DNA from: Epiperipatus broadwayi
Taxonomy: Eukaryota > Onychophora > Udeonychophora > Euonychophora > Peripatidae
Direction: 5' to 3'
Assembly (NCBI GenBank): GCA_028023455.1
Contig: JAQFVV010000232.1
Coordinates: forward strand, 1,674,001-1,738,000
Length of the DNA: 64,000 nucleotides
The number at the start of each line of letters is the position of its first letter. Within the stretch, counting starts at the first letter, position 1. The notes beneath the pieces are model-generated. The model searched no databases, was not told the origin of the DNA, and saw only the letters and a list, made by a program, of their open reading frames with translations. A program made the translations under genes and the position numbers. Positions 21,431 to 36,380 of the stretch are shown here, piece by piece.

Positions 21431-24400
21431 TGTCATATTTAGGTAGAATTAGCTAAATAATACTGAACTGCAATGTTAAAGTATTCAAATTCATCAATTT
21501 TTAAAAATTTGTATCCTAGCTGTATTTCCAAGCTTAAAACGCGAAATGAACATGCTGGTGTACAATACTATATTTTGAATGAATTTTTTCGCTGATTTTG
21601 TCATATTTAGGTAGAATTAGCTAAATAATACTGAACTGCAATGTTAAAGTATTCAAATTCATCAATTTTTAACAATTTGTATCCTAGCTGTATTTCCAAG
21701 CTTAAAACGCGAAATGAACATGCTGGTGTACAATAGTATATTTTGAATGAATTTTTTCACTGATTTTGTCATATTTAGGTAGATTTAGCTAAATAATACT
21801 GAACTGCAATGTTAAAGTATTCAAATTCATCAATTTTTAACAATTTGTATCCTAGCTGTATTTCCAAGCTTAAAACGCGAAATGAACATGCTGGTGTACA
21901 ATACTATATTTTGAATGAATTTTTTCGCTGATTTTGTCATATTTAGGTAGAATTAGCTAAATAATACTGAACTGCAATGTTAAAGTATTCAAATTCATCA
22001 ATTTTTAACAATTTGTATCCTAGCTGTATTTCCAAGCTTAAAACGTGAAATGAACATGCTGGTGTACAATACTATATTTTGAATGAATTTTTTCACTGAT
22101 TTTGTCATATTTAGGTAGAATTAGCTAAATAATACTGAACTGCAATGTTAAAGTATTCAAATTCATCAATTTTTAAAAATTTGTATCCTAGCTGTATTTC
22201 CAAGCTTAAAACGCGAAATGAACATGCTGGTGTACAATACTATATTTTGAATGAATTTTTTCGCTGATTTTGTCATATTTAGGTAGAATTAGCTAAATAA
22301 TACTGAACTGCAATGTTAAAGTATTCAAATTCATCAATTTTTAACAATTTGTATCCTAGCTGTATTTCCAAGCTTAAAACGCGAAATGAACATGCTGGTG
22401 TACAATACTATATTTTGAATGAATTTTTTCGCTGATTTTGTCATATTTAGGTAGAATTAGTTAAATAATACTGAACTGCAATGTTAAAGTATTCAAATTC
22501 ATCAATTTTTAAAAATTTGTATCCTAGCTGTATTTCCAAGCTTAAAACGCGAAATGAACATGCTGGTGTACAATACTATATTTTGAATGAATTTTTTCGC
22601 TGATTTTGTCATATTTAGGTAGAATTAGCTAAATAATACTGAACTGCAATGTTAAAGTATTCAAATTCATCAATTTTTAACAATTTGTATCCTAGCTGTA
22701 TTTCCAAGCTTAAAACGCGAAATGCACATGCTGGTGTACAATAGTATATTTTGAATTAATTTTTTCGCTGATTTTGTCATATTTAGGTAGAATTAGCTAA
22801 ATAATACTGAACTGCAATGTTAAAGTATTCAAATTCATCAATTTTTAAAAATTTGTATCCTAGCTGTATTTCCAAGCTTAAAACGCGAAATGAACATGCT
22901 GGTGTACAATAGTATATTTTGAATGAATTTTTTCGCTGATTTTGTCATATTTAGGTAGAATTAGCTAAATAATACTGAACTGCAATGTTAAAGTATTCAA
23001 ATTCATCAATTTTTAACAATTTGTATCCTAGCTGTATTTCCAAGTTTAAAACACGAAATGAACATGCTGGTGTACAATACTATATTTTGAATGAATTTTT
23101 TCACTGATTTTGTCATATTTAGGTAGAATTAGCTAAATAATACTGAACTGCAATGTTAAAGTATTCAAATTCATCAATTTTTAACAATTTGTATCCTAGC
23201 TGTATTTCCAAGCTTAAAACGCGAAATGAACATGCTGGTGTACAATAGTATATTTTGAATGAATTTTTTCACTGATTTTGTCATATTTAGGTAGAATTAG
23301 CTAAATAATACTGAACTGCAATGTTAAAGTATTCAAATTCATCAATTTTTAAAAATTTGTATCCTAGCTGTATTTTCAAGCTTAAAACGCGAAATGGAAC
23401 ATGCTGGTGTACAATACTATATTTTGAATGAATTTTTTTGCTGATTTTGTCATATTTAGGTAGAATTAGCTAAATAATACTGAACTGCAATGTTAAAGTA
23501 TTCAAATTCATCAATTTTTAAAAATTTGTATCCTAGCTGTATTTCCAAGCTTAAAACGCGAAATGAACATGCTGGTGTACAATACTATATTTTGAATGAA
23601 TTTTTTCACTGATTTTGTCATATTTAGGTAGAATTAGCTAAATAATACTGAACTGCAATGTTAAAGTATTCAAATTCATCAATTTTTAAAAATTTGTATC
23701 CTAGCTGTATTTCCAAGCTTAAAATGCGAAATGACATGCTGGTGTACAATACTATATTTTGAATGAATTTTTTCGCTGATTTTGTCATATTTAGGTAGAA
23801 TTAGCTAAATAATACTGAACTGCAATGTTAAAGTATTCAAATTCATCAATTTTTAAAAATTTGTATCCTAGCTGTATTTCCAAGCTTAAAACGCGAAATG
23901 AACATGCTGGTGTACAATAGTATATTTTGAATGAATTTTTTCACTGATTTTGTCATATTTAGGTAGAATTAGCTAAATAATACTGAACTGCAATGTTAAA
24001 GTATTCAAATTCATCAATTTTTAACAATTTGTATCCTAGCTGTATTTCCAAGCTTAAAACGCGAAATGAACATGCTGGTGTACAATACTATATTTTGAAT
24101 GAATTTTTTCACTGATTTTGTCAAATTTAGATAGAATTAGCTAAATAATACTGAACTGCAATGTTAAAGTATTCAAATTCATCAATTTTTAAAAATTTGT
24201 AACCTGGCTGTATTTCCAAGCTTAAAATGCTATATGAACATGCTGGTGTACAATACTATATTTTGAATGAATTTTTTCGCTGATTTTGTCATATTTAGGT
24301 AGAATTAGCTAAATAATACTGAACTGCAATGTTAAAGTATTCAAATTCATCAATTTTTAACAATTTGTATCCTAGCTGTATTTCCAAGCTTAAAACGCGA

Positions 24401-24563
24401 AATGCACATGCTGGTGTACAATAGTATATTTTGAATGAATTTTTTCACTGATTTTGTCATATTTAGGTAGATTTAGCTAAATAATACTGAACTGCAATGT
24501 TAAAGTATTCAAATTCATCAATTTTTAAAAATTTGTATCCTAGCTGTATTTCCAAGCTTAAAA

Positions 24564-24680
24564 CGCTAAATAAACTTCCTGGTATTCAATACTATATTTT
24601 TAATGAATTTTTCGCTGATTTTGTCATATTTAGGTAGATTTAGTTAAATAATACTGAACTGCAATGTTAAAGTACTGAAA
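24564..24680 (+). repeat. Divergent monomer variant, third copy
   Basis: It carries the same linked changes as at 17346 and 19361 and is followed by CTGAAATTC, so it shares the downstream GAAATTC mark with the copy at 19361. Confidence 0.85.
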
Positions 24681-27600
24681 TTCATCAATTTTTAAAAATT
24701 TGTATCCTAGCTGTATTTCCAAGCTTAAAACGCGAAATGAACATGCTGGTGTACAATACTATATTTTGAATGAATTTTTTCGCTGATTTTGTCATATTTA
24801 GGTAGAATTAGCTAAATAATACTGAACTGCAATGTTAAAGTGTTCAAATTCATCAATTTTTAAAAATTTGTATCCTAGCTGTATTTCCAAGCTTAAAATG
24901 GGAAATGAACATGCTGGTATACAATACTACAATTTGAATATATTTTTTCACTGATTTTTTTATATTTAGGTAGAACTAGCTAAATAATACTGAACTGCAA
25001 TGTTAAAGTATTCAAATTCATCAATTTTTAAAAATTTGTATCCTAGCTGTATTTCCAAGCTTAAAACGCGAAATGAACATGCTGGTGTACAATACTATAT
25101 TTTGAATGAATTTTTTCACTGATTTTGTCATATTTAGGTAGAATTAGCTAAATAATACTGAACTGCAATGTTAAAGTATTCAAATTCATCAATTTTTAAC
25201 AATTTGTATCCTAGCTGTATTTCCAAGCTTAAAACACTAAATGGACATGCTGGTATACAATAGTATATTTTGAATGAATTTTTTCACTGATTTTGTCATA
25301 TTTAGGTAGAATTAGTTAAATAATACTGAACTGCAATGTTAAAGTATTCAAATTCATCAATTTTTAAAAATTTGTATCCTAGCTGTATTTTCAAGCTTAA
25401 AACGCGAAATGAACATGCTGGTGTACAATACTATATTTTGAATGAATTTTTTTGCTGATTTTGTCATATTTAGGTAGAATTAGCTAAATAATACTGAACT
25501 GCAATGTTAAAGTATTCAAATTCATCAATTTTTAACAATTTGTATCCTAGCTGTATTTCCAAGCTTAAAACGCGAAATGAACATGCTGGTGTACAATACT
25601 ATATTTTGAATGAAATTTTTTCGCTGATTTTGTCATATTTAGGTAGAATTAGCTAAATAATACTGAACTGCAATGTTAAAGTATTCAAATTCATCAATTT
25701 TTAACAATTTGTATCCTAGCTGTATTTCCAAGCTTAAAATGCGAAATGCACATGCTGGTGTACAATACTATATTTTGAATGAATTTTTTCGCTGATTTTG
25801 TCATATTTAGGTAGAATTAGCTAAATAATACTGAACTGCAATGTTAAAGTATTCAAATTCATCAATTTTTAACAATTTGTATCCTAGCTGTATTTCCAAG
25901 CTTAAAACGTGAAATGAACATGCTGGTGTACAATACTATATTTTGAATGAATTTTTTCGCTGATTTTGTCATATTTAGGTAGAATTAGCTAAATAATACT
26001 GAACTGCAATGTTAAAGTATTCAAATTCATCAATTTTTAACAATTTGTATCCTAGCTGTATTTCCAAGCTTAAAATGCAAAATGCACATGCTGGTGTACA
26101 ATAGTATATTTTGAATGAATTTTTTCACTGATTTTGTCATATTTAGGTAGAATTAGCTAAATAATACTGAACTGCAATGTTAAAGTATTCAAATTCATCA
26201 ATTTTTAACAATTTGTATCCTAGCTGTATTTCCAAGCTTAAAACGCGAAATGAACAGGCTGGTGTATAATACTATATTTTGAATTAATTTTTTCACTGAT
26301 TTTGTCATATTTAGGTAGAATTAGCTAAATAATACTGAACTGCAATGTTAAAGTATTCAAATTCATCAATTTTTAACAATTTGTATCCTAGCTGTATTTC
26401 CAAGCTTAAAACGCGAAATGAACATGCTGGTATACAATACTATATTTTGAATGAATTTTTGCACTGATTTTGTCATATTTAGGTAGAATTAGCTAAATAA
26501 TACTGAACTGCAATGTTAAAGTATTCAAATTCATCAATTTTTAACAATTTGTATCCTAGCTGTATTTCCAAGCTTAAAACACAAAATGAACATGCTGGTG
26601 TACAATACTATATTTTGAATGAATTTTTTCGCTGATTTTGTCATATTTAGGTAGAATTAGCTAAATAATACTGAACTGCAATGTTAAAGTATTCAAATTC
26701 ATCAATTTTTAAAAATTTGTATCCTAGCTGTATTTCCAAGCTTAAAACACGAAATGAACATGCTGGTGTACAATACTATATTTTGAATGAATTTTTTCAC
26801 TGATTTTGTCATATTTAGGTAGAATTAGCTAAATAATACTGAACTGCAATGTTAAAGTATTCAAATTCATCAATTTTTAACAATTTGTATCCTAGCTGTA
26901 TTTCCAAGCTTAAAATGCAAAATGAACATGCTGGTGTACAATACTATATTTTGAATGAATTTTTTCGCTGATTTTGTCATATTTAGGTAGAATTAGTTAA
27001 ATAATACTGAACTGCAATGTTAAAGTATTCAAATTCATCAATTTTTAAAAATTTGTATCCTAGCAGTATTTCCAAGCTTAAAACGCGAAATGAACATGCT
27101 GGTGTACAATACTATATTTTGAATGAATTTTTTCGCTGATTTTGTCATATTTAGGTAGAATTAGCTAAATAATACTGAACTGCAATGTTAAAGTATTCAA
27201 ATTCATCAATTTTTAACAATTTGTATCCTAGCTGTATTTCCATGTTTAAAACGCGAAATGAACATGCTGGTGTACAATACTATATTTTGAATGAATTTTT
27301 TCACTGATTTTGTCATATTTAGGTAGAATTAGCTAAATAATACTGAACTGCAATGTTAAAGTATTCAAATTCATCAATTTTTAAAAATTTGTATCCTAGC
27401 TGTATTTCCAAGCTTAAAACGCGAAATGAACATGCTGGTGTACAATACTATATTTTGAATGAATTTTTTCGCTGATTTTGTCATATTTAAGTAGAATTAG
27501 CTAAATAATACTGAACTGCAATGTTAAAGTATTCAAATTCATCAATTTTTAAAAATTTGTATCCTAGCTGTATTTCCAAGCTTAAAACGCGAAATGAACA

Positions 27601-28764
27601 TGCTGGTGTATAATAGTATATTTTGAATGAATTTTTTTTACTGATTTTGTCATATTTAGGTAGAATTAGCTAAATAATACTGAACTGCAATGTTAAAGTA
27701 TTCAAATTCATCAATTTTTAAAAATTTGTATCCTAGCTGTATTTCCAAGCTTAAAATGCGAAATGAACATGCTGGTGTACAATACTATATTTTGAATGAA
27801 TTTTTTCGCTGATTTTGTCATATTTAGGTAGAATTAGCTAAATAATACTGAACTGCAATGTTAAAGTATTCAAATTCATCAATTTTTAACAATTTGTATC
27901 CTAGCTGTATTTCCAAGCTTAAAACGCGAAATGAACATGCTGGTGTATAATACTATATTTTGAATGAATTTTTTCGCTGATTTTGTCATATTTAGGTAGA
28001 ATTAGCTAAATAATACTGAACTGCAATGTTAAAGTATTCAAATTCATCAATTTTTAAAAATTTGTATCCTAGCTGTATTTCCAAGCTTAAAACGCGAAAT
28101 GAACATGCTGGTATACAATACTATATTTTGAATGAATTTTTTCGCTGATTTTGTCATATTTAGGTAGAATTAGCTAAATAATACTGAACTGCAATGTTAA
28201 AGTATTCAAATTCATCAATTTTTAAAAATTTGTATCCTAGCTGTATTTCCAAGCTTAAAACGCGAATTGGACATGCTGGTGTACAATACTATATTTTGAA
28301 TGAATTTTTTCGCTGATTTTGTCATATTTAGATAGAATTAGCTAAATAATACTGAACTGCAATGTTAAAGTATTCAAATTCATCAATTTTTAAAAATTTG
28401 TATCCTAGCTGTATTTCCAAGCTTAAAACGCGAAATGGACATGCTGTTATACAATACTATATTTTGAATGAATTTTTTCGTTGATTTTGTCATATTTAGG
28501 TAGAATTAGCTAAATAATACTGAACTGCAATGTTAAAGTATTCAAATTCATCAATTTTTAAAAATTTGTATCCTAGCTGTATTTCCAAGCTTAAAACGCG
28601 AAATGAACATGCTGGTGTACAATACTATATTTTGAATGAATTTTTTCGCTGATTTTGTCATATTTAGGTAGAATTAGCTAAATAATACTGAACTGCAATG
28701 TTAAAGTATTCAAATTCATCAATTTTTAACAATTTGTATCCTAGCTGTATTTCCAAGCTTAAAA

Positions 28765-28825
28765 CGCTATATGGACCTGCTGGTGTATAATAGTATATTT
28801 TGAATGAATTTTTTTCCTGATTTTG
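28765..28825 (+). repeat. Monomer variant with TTTTTTTCCTGATT, second copy
   Basis: It shares GTATAATAG and TTTTTTTCCTGATT with 21372 and also carries GCTATATGGACC. The distance to 32125 is 3360 bp, exactly 20 monomers. Confidence 0.8.
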
Positions 28826-30780
28826 TCATATTTAGGTAGAATTAGCTAAATAATACTGAACTGCAATGTTAAAGTATTCAAATTCATCAATTTTTAACAA
28901 TTTGTATCCTAGCTGTATTTCCAAGCTTAAAACGCGAAATGAACATGCTGGTATACAATACTATATTTTGAATGAATTTTTTCGCTGATTTTGTCATATT
29001 TAGGTAGAATTAGCTAAATAATACTGAACTGCAATGTTAAAGTATTCAAATTCATCAATTTTTAAAAATTTGTATCCTAGCTGTATTTCCAAGCTTAAAA
29101 CGCTAAATGGACATGCTGGTATACAATAGTATATTTTGAATGAATTTTTTCGCTGATTTTGTCATATTTAGGTAGAATTAGTTAAATAATACTGAACTGC
29201 AATGTTAAAGTATTCAAATTCATCAATTTTTAAAAATTTGTATCCTAGCTGTATTTCCAAGCTTAAAACGCGAAATGAACATGCTGGTGTACAATACTAT
29301 ATTTTGAATGAATTTTTTCGCTGATTTTGTCATATTTAGGTAGAATTAGCTAAATAATACTGAACTGCAATGTTAAAGTATTCAAATTCATCAATTTTTA
29401 AAAATTTGTATCCTAGCTGTATTTCCAAGCTTAAAATGCAAAATGAACATGCTGGTGTACAATACTATATTTTGAATGAATTTTTTCACTGATTTTGTCA
29501 TATTTAGGTAGAATTAGCTAAATAATACTGAACTGCAATGTTAAAGTATTCAAATTCATCAATTTTTAAAAATTTGTATCCTAGCTGTATTTCCAAGCTT
29601 AAAACGCGAAATTGAACATGCTGGTGTACAATACTATATTTTGAATTAATTTTTTCGCTGATTTTGTCATATTTAGGTAGAATTAGCTAAATAATACTGA
29701 ACTGCAATGTTAAAGTATTCAAATTCATCAATTTTTAAAAATTTGTATCCTAGCTGTATTTCCAAGCTTAAAATGCAAAATGAACATGCTGGTGTACAAT
29801 ACTATATTTTGAATGAATTTTTTCACTGATTTTGTCATATTTAGGTAGAATTAGCTAAATAATACTGAACTGCAATGTTAAAGTATTCAAATTCATCAAT
29901 TTTTAAAAATTTGTATCCTAGCTGTATTTCCAAGCTTAAAACGCGAAATGCACATGCTGGTGTACAATAGTATATTTTGAATTAATTTTTTCGCTGATTT
30001 TGTCATATTTAGGTAGAATTAGCTAAATAATACTGAACTGCAATGTTAAAGTATTCAAATTCATCAATTTTTAAAAATTTGTATCCTAGCTGTATTTCCA
30101 AGCTTAAAATGCGAAATGAACATGCTGGTGTACAATACTATATTTTGAATGAATTTTTTCACTGATTTTGTCATATTTAGGTAGAATTAGCTAAATAATA
30201 CTGAACTGCAATGTTAAAGTATTCAAATTCATCAATTTTTAACAATTTGTATCCTAGCTGTATTTCCAAGCTTAAAACACGAAATGAACATGCTGGTGTA
30301 CAATAGTATATTTTGAATGAATTTTTTCACTGATTTTGTCATATTTAGGTAGAATTAGCTAAATAATACTGAACTGCAATGTTAAAGTATTCAAATTCAT
30401 CAATTTTTAACAATTTGTATCCTAGCTGTATTTCCAAGCTTAAAACGCGAAATGAACATGCTGGTGTACAATACTATATTTTGAATGAATTTTTTCGCTG
30501 ATTTTGTCATATTTAGGTAGAATTAGCTAAATAATACTGAACTGCAATGTTAAAGTATTCAAATTCATCAATTTTTAAAAATTTGTATCCTAGCTGTATT
30601 TCCAAGCTTAAAACGCGAAATGAACATGCTGGTGTACAATAGTATATTTTGAATGAATTTTTTCGCTGATTTTGTCATATTTAGGTAGAATTAGCTAAAT
30701 AATACTGAACTGCAATGTTAAAGTATTCAAATTCATCAATTTTTAAAAATTTGTATCCTAGCTGTATTTCCAAGCTTAAA

Positions 30781-30905
30781 ACGCTAAATGAACATGCTGG
30801 TATACAATACTATATTTTGAATGAATTTTTCGCTGATTTTGTCATATTTAGGTAGAATTAGTTAAATAATACTGAACTGCAATGTTAAAGTATTGAAATT
30901 CATCA
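30781..30905 (+). repeat. Hybrid monomer carrying half of the divergent variant
   Basis: It has GCTAAATG, GTATACAA, the one-T deletion, AGTTAAA and the following ATTGAAATTC, but the standard AACATGCTGG and TTTTGAATG. This looks like a recombinant between the variant at 19361 or 24564 and a standard monomer. Confidence 0.7.
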
Positions 30906-32124
30906 ATTTTTAAAAATTTGTATCCTAGCTGTATTTCCAAGCTTAAAACGCGAAATGAACATGCTGGTGTACAATACTATATTTTGAATGAATTTTTTCG
31001 CTGATTTTGTCATATTTAGGTAGAATTAGCTAAATAATACTGAACTGCAATGTTAAAGTATTCAAATTCATCAATTTTTAAAAATTTGTATCCTAGCTGT
31101 ATTTCCAAGCTTAAAATGCAAAATGAACATGCTGGTGTACAATAGTATATTTGGAATGAATTTTTTCACTGATTTTGTCATATTTAGGTAGAATTAGCTA
31201 AATAATACTGAACTGCAATGTTAAAGTATTCAAATTCATCAATTTTTAAAAATTTGTATCCTAGCTGTATTTCCAAGCTTAAAATGCGAAATGAACATGC
31301 TGGTGTACAATACTATATTTTGAATGAATTTTTTCGCTGATTTTGTCATATTTAGGTAGAATTAGCTAAATAATACTGAACTGCAATGTTAAAGTATTCA
31401 AATTCATCAATTTTTAAAAATTTGTATCCTAGCTGTATTTCCAAGCTTAAAACGCGAAATGAACATGCTGGTGTACAATAGTATATTTTGAATGAATTTT
31501 TTCACTGATTTTGTCATATTTAGGTAGAATTAGCTAAGTAATACTGAACTGCAATGTTAAAGTATTCAAATTCATCAATTTTTAAAAATTTGTATCCTAG
31601 CTGTATTTCCAAGCTTAAAATGCGAAATGAACATGCTGGTGTACAATACTATATTTTGAATGGATTTTTTCACTGATTTTGTCATATTTAGGTAGAATTA
31701 GCTAAATAATACTGAACTGCAATGTTAAAGTATTCAAATTCATCAATTTTTAAAAATTTGTATCCTAGCTGTATTTCCAAGCTTAAAACGCGAAATGAAC
31801 ATGCTGGTGTACAATACTATATTTTGAATTAATTTTTTCGCTGATTTTGTCATATTTAGGTAGAATTAGCTAAATAATACTGAACTGCAATGTTAAAGTA
31901 TTCAAATTCATCAATTTTTAAAAATTTGTATCCTAGCTGTATTTCCAAGCTTAAAACGCGAAATGAACATGCTGGTGTACAATACTATATTTTGAATGAA
32001 TTTTTTCGCTGATTTTGTCATATTTAGGTAGAATTAGCTAAATAATACTGAACTGCAATGTTAAAGTATTCAAATTCATCAATTTTTAAAAATTTGTATC
32101 CTAGCTGTATTTCCAAGCTTAAAA

Positions 32125-32185
32125 CGCGATATGGACATGCTGGTGTATAATAGTATATTTTGAATGAATTTTTTTCCTGATTTTG
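32125..32185 (+). repeat. Monomer variant with TTTTTTTCCTGATT, third copy
   Basis: GCGATATGGACATG, GTATAATAG and TTTTTTTCCTGATT are linked. ATATGG is shared with the copy at 28765. Confidence 0.8.
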
Positions 32186-34230
32186 TCATATTTAGGTAGA
32201 ATTAGCTAAATAATACTGAACTGCAATGTTAAAGTATTCAAATTCATCAATTTTTAACAATTTGTATCCTAGCTGTATTTCCAAGCTTAAAATGCGAAAT
32301 GAACATGCTGGTGTACAATACTATATTTTGAATGAATTTTTTCGCTGATTTTGTCATATTTAGGTAGAATTAGCTAAATAATACTGAACTGCAATGTTAA
32401 AGTATTCAAATTCATCAATTTTTAAAAATTTGTGTCCTAGCTGTATTTCCAAGCTTAAAACGCATAATGCACATGCTGGTGTACAATAGTATATTTTGAA
32501 TGGATTTTTTCGCTGATTTTGTCATATTTAGGTAGAATTAGCTAAATAATACTGAACTGCAATGTTAAAGTATTCAAATTCATCAATTTTTAAAAATTTG
32601 TATCCTAGCTGTATTTCCAAGCTTAAAACGCGAAATGAACATGCTGGTGTACAATACTATATTTTGAATGAATTTTTTCGCTGATTTTGTCATATTTAGG
32701 TAGAATTAGCTAAATAATACTGAACTGCAATGTTAAAGTATTCAAATTCATCAATTTTTAACAATTTGTATCCTAGCTGTATTTCCAAGCTTAAAACACG
32801 AAATGAACATGCTGGTGTACAATACTATATTTTGAATGAATTTTTTCACTGATTTTGTCATATTTAGGTAGAATTAGCTAAATAATACTGAACTGCAATG
32901 TTAAAGTATTCAAATTCATCAATTTTTAACAATTTGTATCCTAGCTGTATTTCCAAGCTGAAAACGCAAAATGAACAGGCTGGTGCGTAATACTGTTTTG
33001 AATTAATTTTTTCACTGATTTTGTCATATTTAGGTAGAATTAGCTAAATAATACTGAACTGCAATGTTAAAGTATACGAATTCATCAATTTTTAAAAATT
33101 TGTATCCTAGCTGTATTTCCAAGCTTAAAACGTGGAATGGACATGCTGGTATACAATACTATATTTTGAATGAATTTTTTCGCTGATTTTGTCATATTTA
33201 GGTAGAATTAGCTAAATAATACTGAACTGCAATGTTAAAGTATTCAAATTCATCAATTTTTAAAAATTTGTATCCTAGCTGTATTTCCAAGCTTAAAACG
33301 CGAAATGAACATGCTGGTGTACAATACTATATTTTGAATGAATTTTTTCGCTGATTTTGTCATATTTAGGTAGAATTAGCTAAATAATACTGAACTGCAA
33401 TGTTAAAGTATTCAAATTCATCAATTTTTAAAAATTTGTATCCTAGCTGTATTTCCAAGCTTAAAACGCGAAATGAACATGCTGGTGTACAATACTATAT
33501 TTTGAATTAATTTTTTCGCTGATTTTGTCATATTTAGGTAGAATTAGTTAAATAATACTGAACTGCAATGTTAAAGTATTCAAATTCATCAATTTTTAAA
33601 AATTTGTATCCTAGCTGTATTTCCAAGCTTAAAATGCGAAATGAACATGCTGGTGTACAATACTATATTTTGAATGAATTTTTTCACTGATTTTGTCATA
33701 TTTAGGTAGAATTAGCTAAATAATACTGAACTGCAATGTTAAAGTATTCAAATTCATCAATTTTTAACAATTTGTATCCTAGCTGTATTTCCAAGCTTAA
33801 AACGCGAAATGAACATGCTGGTGTACAATACTATATTTTGAATGAATTTTTTCGCTGATTTTGTCATATTTAGGTAGAATTAGCTAAATAATACTGAACT
33901 GCAATGTTAAAGTATTCAAATTCATCAATTTTTAAAAATTTGTATCCTAGCTGTATTTCCAAGCTTAAAATGCGAAATGAACATGCTGGTGTACAATACT
34001 ATATTTTGAATGAATTTTTTCACTGATTTTGTCATATTTAGGTAGAATTAGCTAAATAATACTGAACTGCAATGTTAAAGTATTCAAATTCATCAATTTT
34101 TAACAATTTGTATCCTAGCTGTATTTCCAAGTTTAAAACACGAAATGAACATGCTGGTGTACGATACTATATTTTGAATGAATTTTTTCACTGATTTTGT
34201 CATATTTAGGTAGAATTAGCTAAATAATAC

Positions 34231-34330
34231 TGGACTGCAATGTTAAAGTATTCAAATTCAATTTTTAACAATTTGTATCCTAGCTGTATTTCCAAGTTTA
34301 AAACGCGAAATGAACATGCTGGTGTACAAT
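34231..34330 (+). repeat. Monomer with 3 bp deletion, second copy
   Basis: ACTGGACTGC and AATTCAATTTTTAAC are linked as at 19955, here with TTCCAAGTTTAAAA, so the HindIII site is lost. Confidence 0.8.
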
Positions 34331-36319
34331 ACTATATTTTGAATGAATTTTTTCACTGATTTTGTCATATTTAGGTAGAATTAGCTAAATAATACTGAAC
34401 TGCAATGTTAAAGTATTCAAATTCATCAATTTTTAAAAATTTGTATCCTAGCTGTATTTCCAAGCTTAAAACGCGAAATGAACATGCTGGTGTACAATAC
34501 TATATTTTGAATGAATTTTTTTGCTGATTTTGTCATATTTAGGTAGAATTAGCTAAATAATACTGAACTGCAATGTTAAAGTATTCAAATTCATCAATTT
34601 TTAAAAATTTGTATCCTAGCTGTATTTCCAAGCTTAAAACGCAAAATGAACATGCTGGTGTACAATACTATATTTTGAATGAATTTTTTTACTGATTTTG
34701 TCACATTTAGGTAGAATTAGCTAAATAATACTGAACTGCAATGTTAAAGTATTCAAATTCATCAATTTTTAAAAATTTGTATCCTAGCTGTATTTCCAAG
34801 CTTAAAATGCGAAATGAACATGCTGGTGTACAATACTATATTTTGAATGAATTTTTTCGCTGATTTTGTCATATTTAGGTAGAATTAGCTAAATAATACT
34901 GAACTGCAATGTTAAAGTATTCAAATTCATCAATTTTTAAAAATTTGTATCCTAGCTGTATTTCCAAGCTTAAAACGCGAAATGAACATGCTGGTGTACA
35001 ATAGTATATTTTGAATGAATTTTTTCACTGATTTTGTCATATTTAGGTAGAATTAGCTAAATAATACTGAACTGCAATGTTAAAGTATTCAAATTCATCA
35101 ATTTTTAAAAATTTGTATCCTAGCTGTATTTCCAAGCTTAAAACGCAAAATGAACATGCTGGTGTACAATACTATATTTTGAATGAATTTTTTCGCTGAT
35201 TTTGTCATATTTAGGTAGAATTAGCTAAATAATACTGAACTGCAATGTTAAAGTATTCAAATTCATCAATTTTTAAAAATTTGTATCCTAGCTGTATTTC
35301 CAAGCTTAAAATGCGAAATGAACATGCTGGTGTACAATACTATATTTTGAATGAATTTTTTCGCTGATTTTGTCATATTTAGGTAGAATTAGCTAAATAA
35401 TACTGAACTGCAATGTTAAAGTATTCAAATTCATCAATTTTTAAAAATTTGTATCCTAGCTGTATTTCCAAGCTTAAAACGCGAAATGAACATGCTGGTG
35501 TACAATACTATATTTTGAATGAATTTTTTCGCTGATTTTGTCATATTTAGGTAGAATTAGCTAAATAATACTGAACTGCAATGTTAAAGTATTCAAATTC
35601 ATCAATTTTTAAAAATTTGTATCCTAGCTGTATTTCCAAGCTTAAAACGCGAAATGAACATGCTGGTATACAATACTATATTTTGAATGAATTTTTTCGC
35701 TGATTTTGTCATATTTAGGTAGAATTAGTTAAATAATACTGAACTGCAATGTTAAAGTATTCAAATTCATCAATTTTTAAAAATTTGTATCCTAGCTGTA
35801 TTTCCAAGCTTAAAACGCGAAATGAACATGCTGGTGTACAATACTATATTTTGAATGAATTTTTTCGCTGATTTTGTCATATTTAGGTAGAATTAGCTAA
35901 ATAATACTGAACTGCAATGTTAAAGTATTCAAATTCATCAATTTTTAAAAATTTGTATCCTAGCTGTATTTCCAAGCTTAAAACGCGAAATGAACATGCT
36001 GGTGTACAATACTATATTTTGAATGAATTTTTTCGCTGATTTTGTCATATTTAGGTAGAATTAGCTAAATAATACTGAACTGCAATGTTAAAGTATTCAA
36101 ATTCATCAATTTTTAAAAATTTGTATCCTAGCTGTATTTCCAAGCTTAAAATGCGAAATGAACATGCTGGTGTACAATACTATATTTTGAATGAATTTTT
36201 TCGCTGATTTTGTCATATTTAGGTAGAATTAGCTAAATAATACTGAACTGCAATGTTAAAGTATTCAAATTCATCAATTTTTAAAAATTTGTATCCTAGC
36301 TGTATTTCCAAGCTTAAAA

Positions 36320-36380
36320 CGCGAAATGGACATGCTGGTGTATAATAGTATATTTTGAATGAATTTTTTTCCTGATTTTG
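36320..36380 (+). repeat. Monomer variant with TTTTTTTCCTGATT, fourth copy
   Basis: GCGAAATGGACATG, GTATAATAG and TTTTTTTCCTGATT are linked, 4195 bp after the third copy (25 units minus 5 bases). Confidence 0.8.
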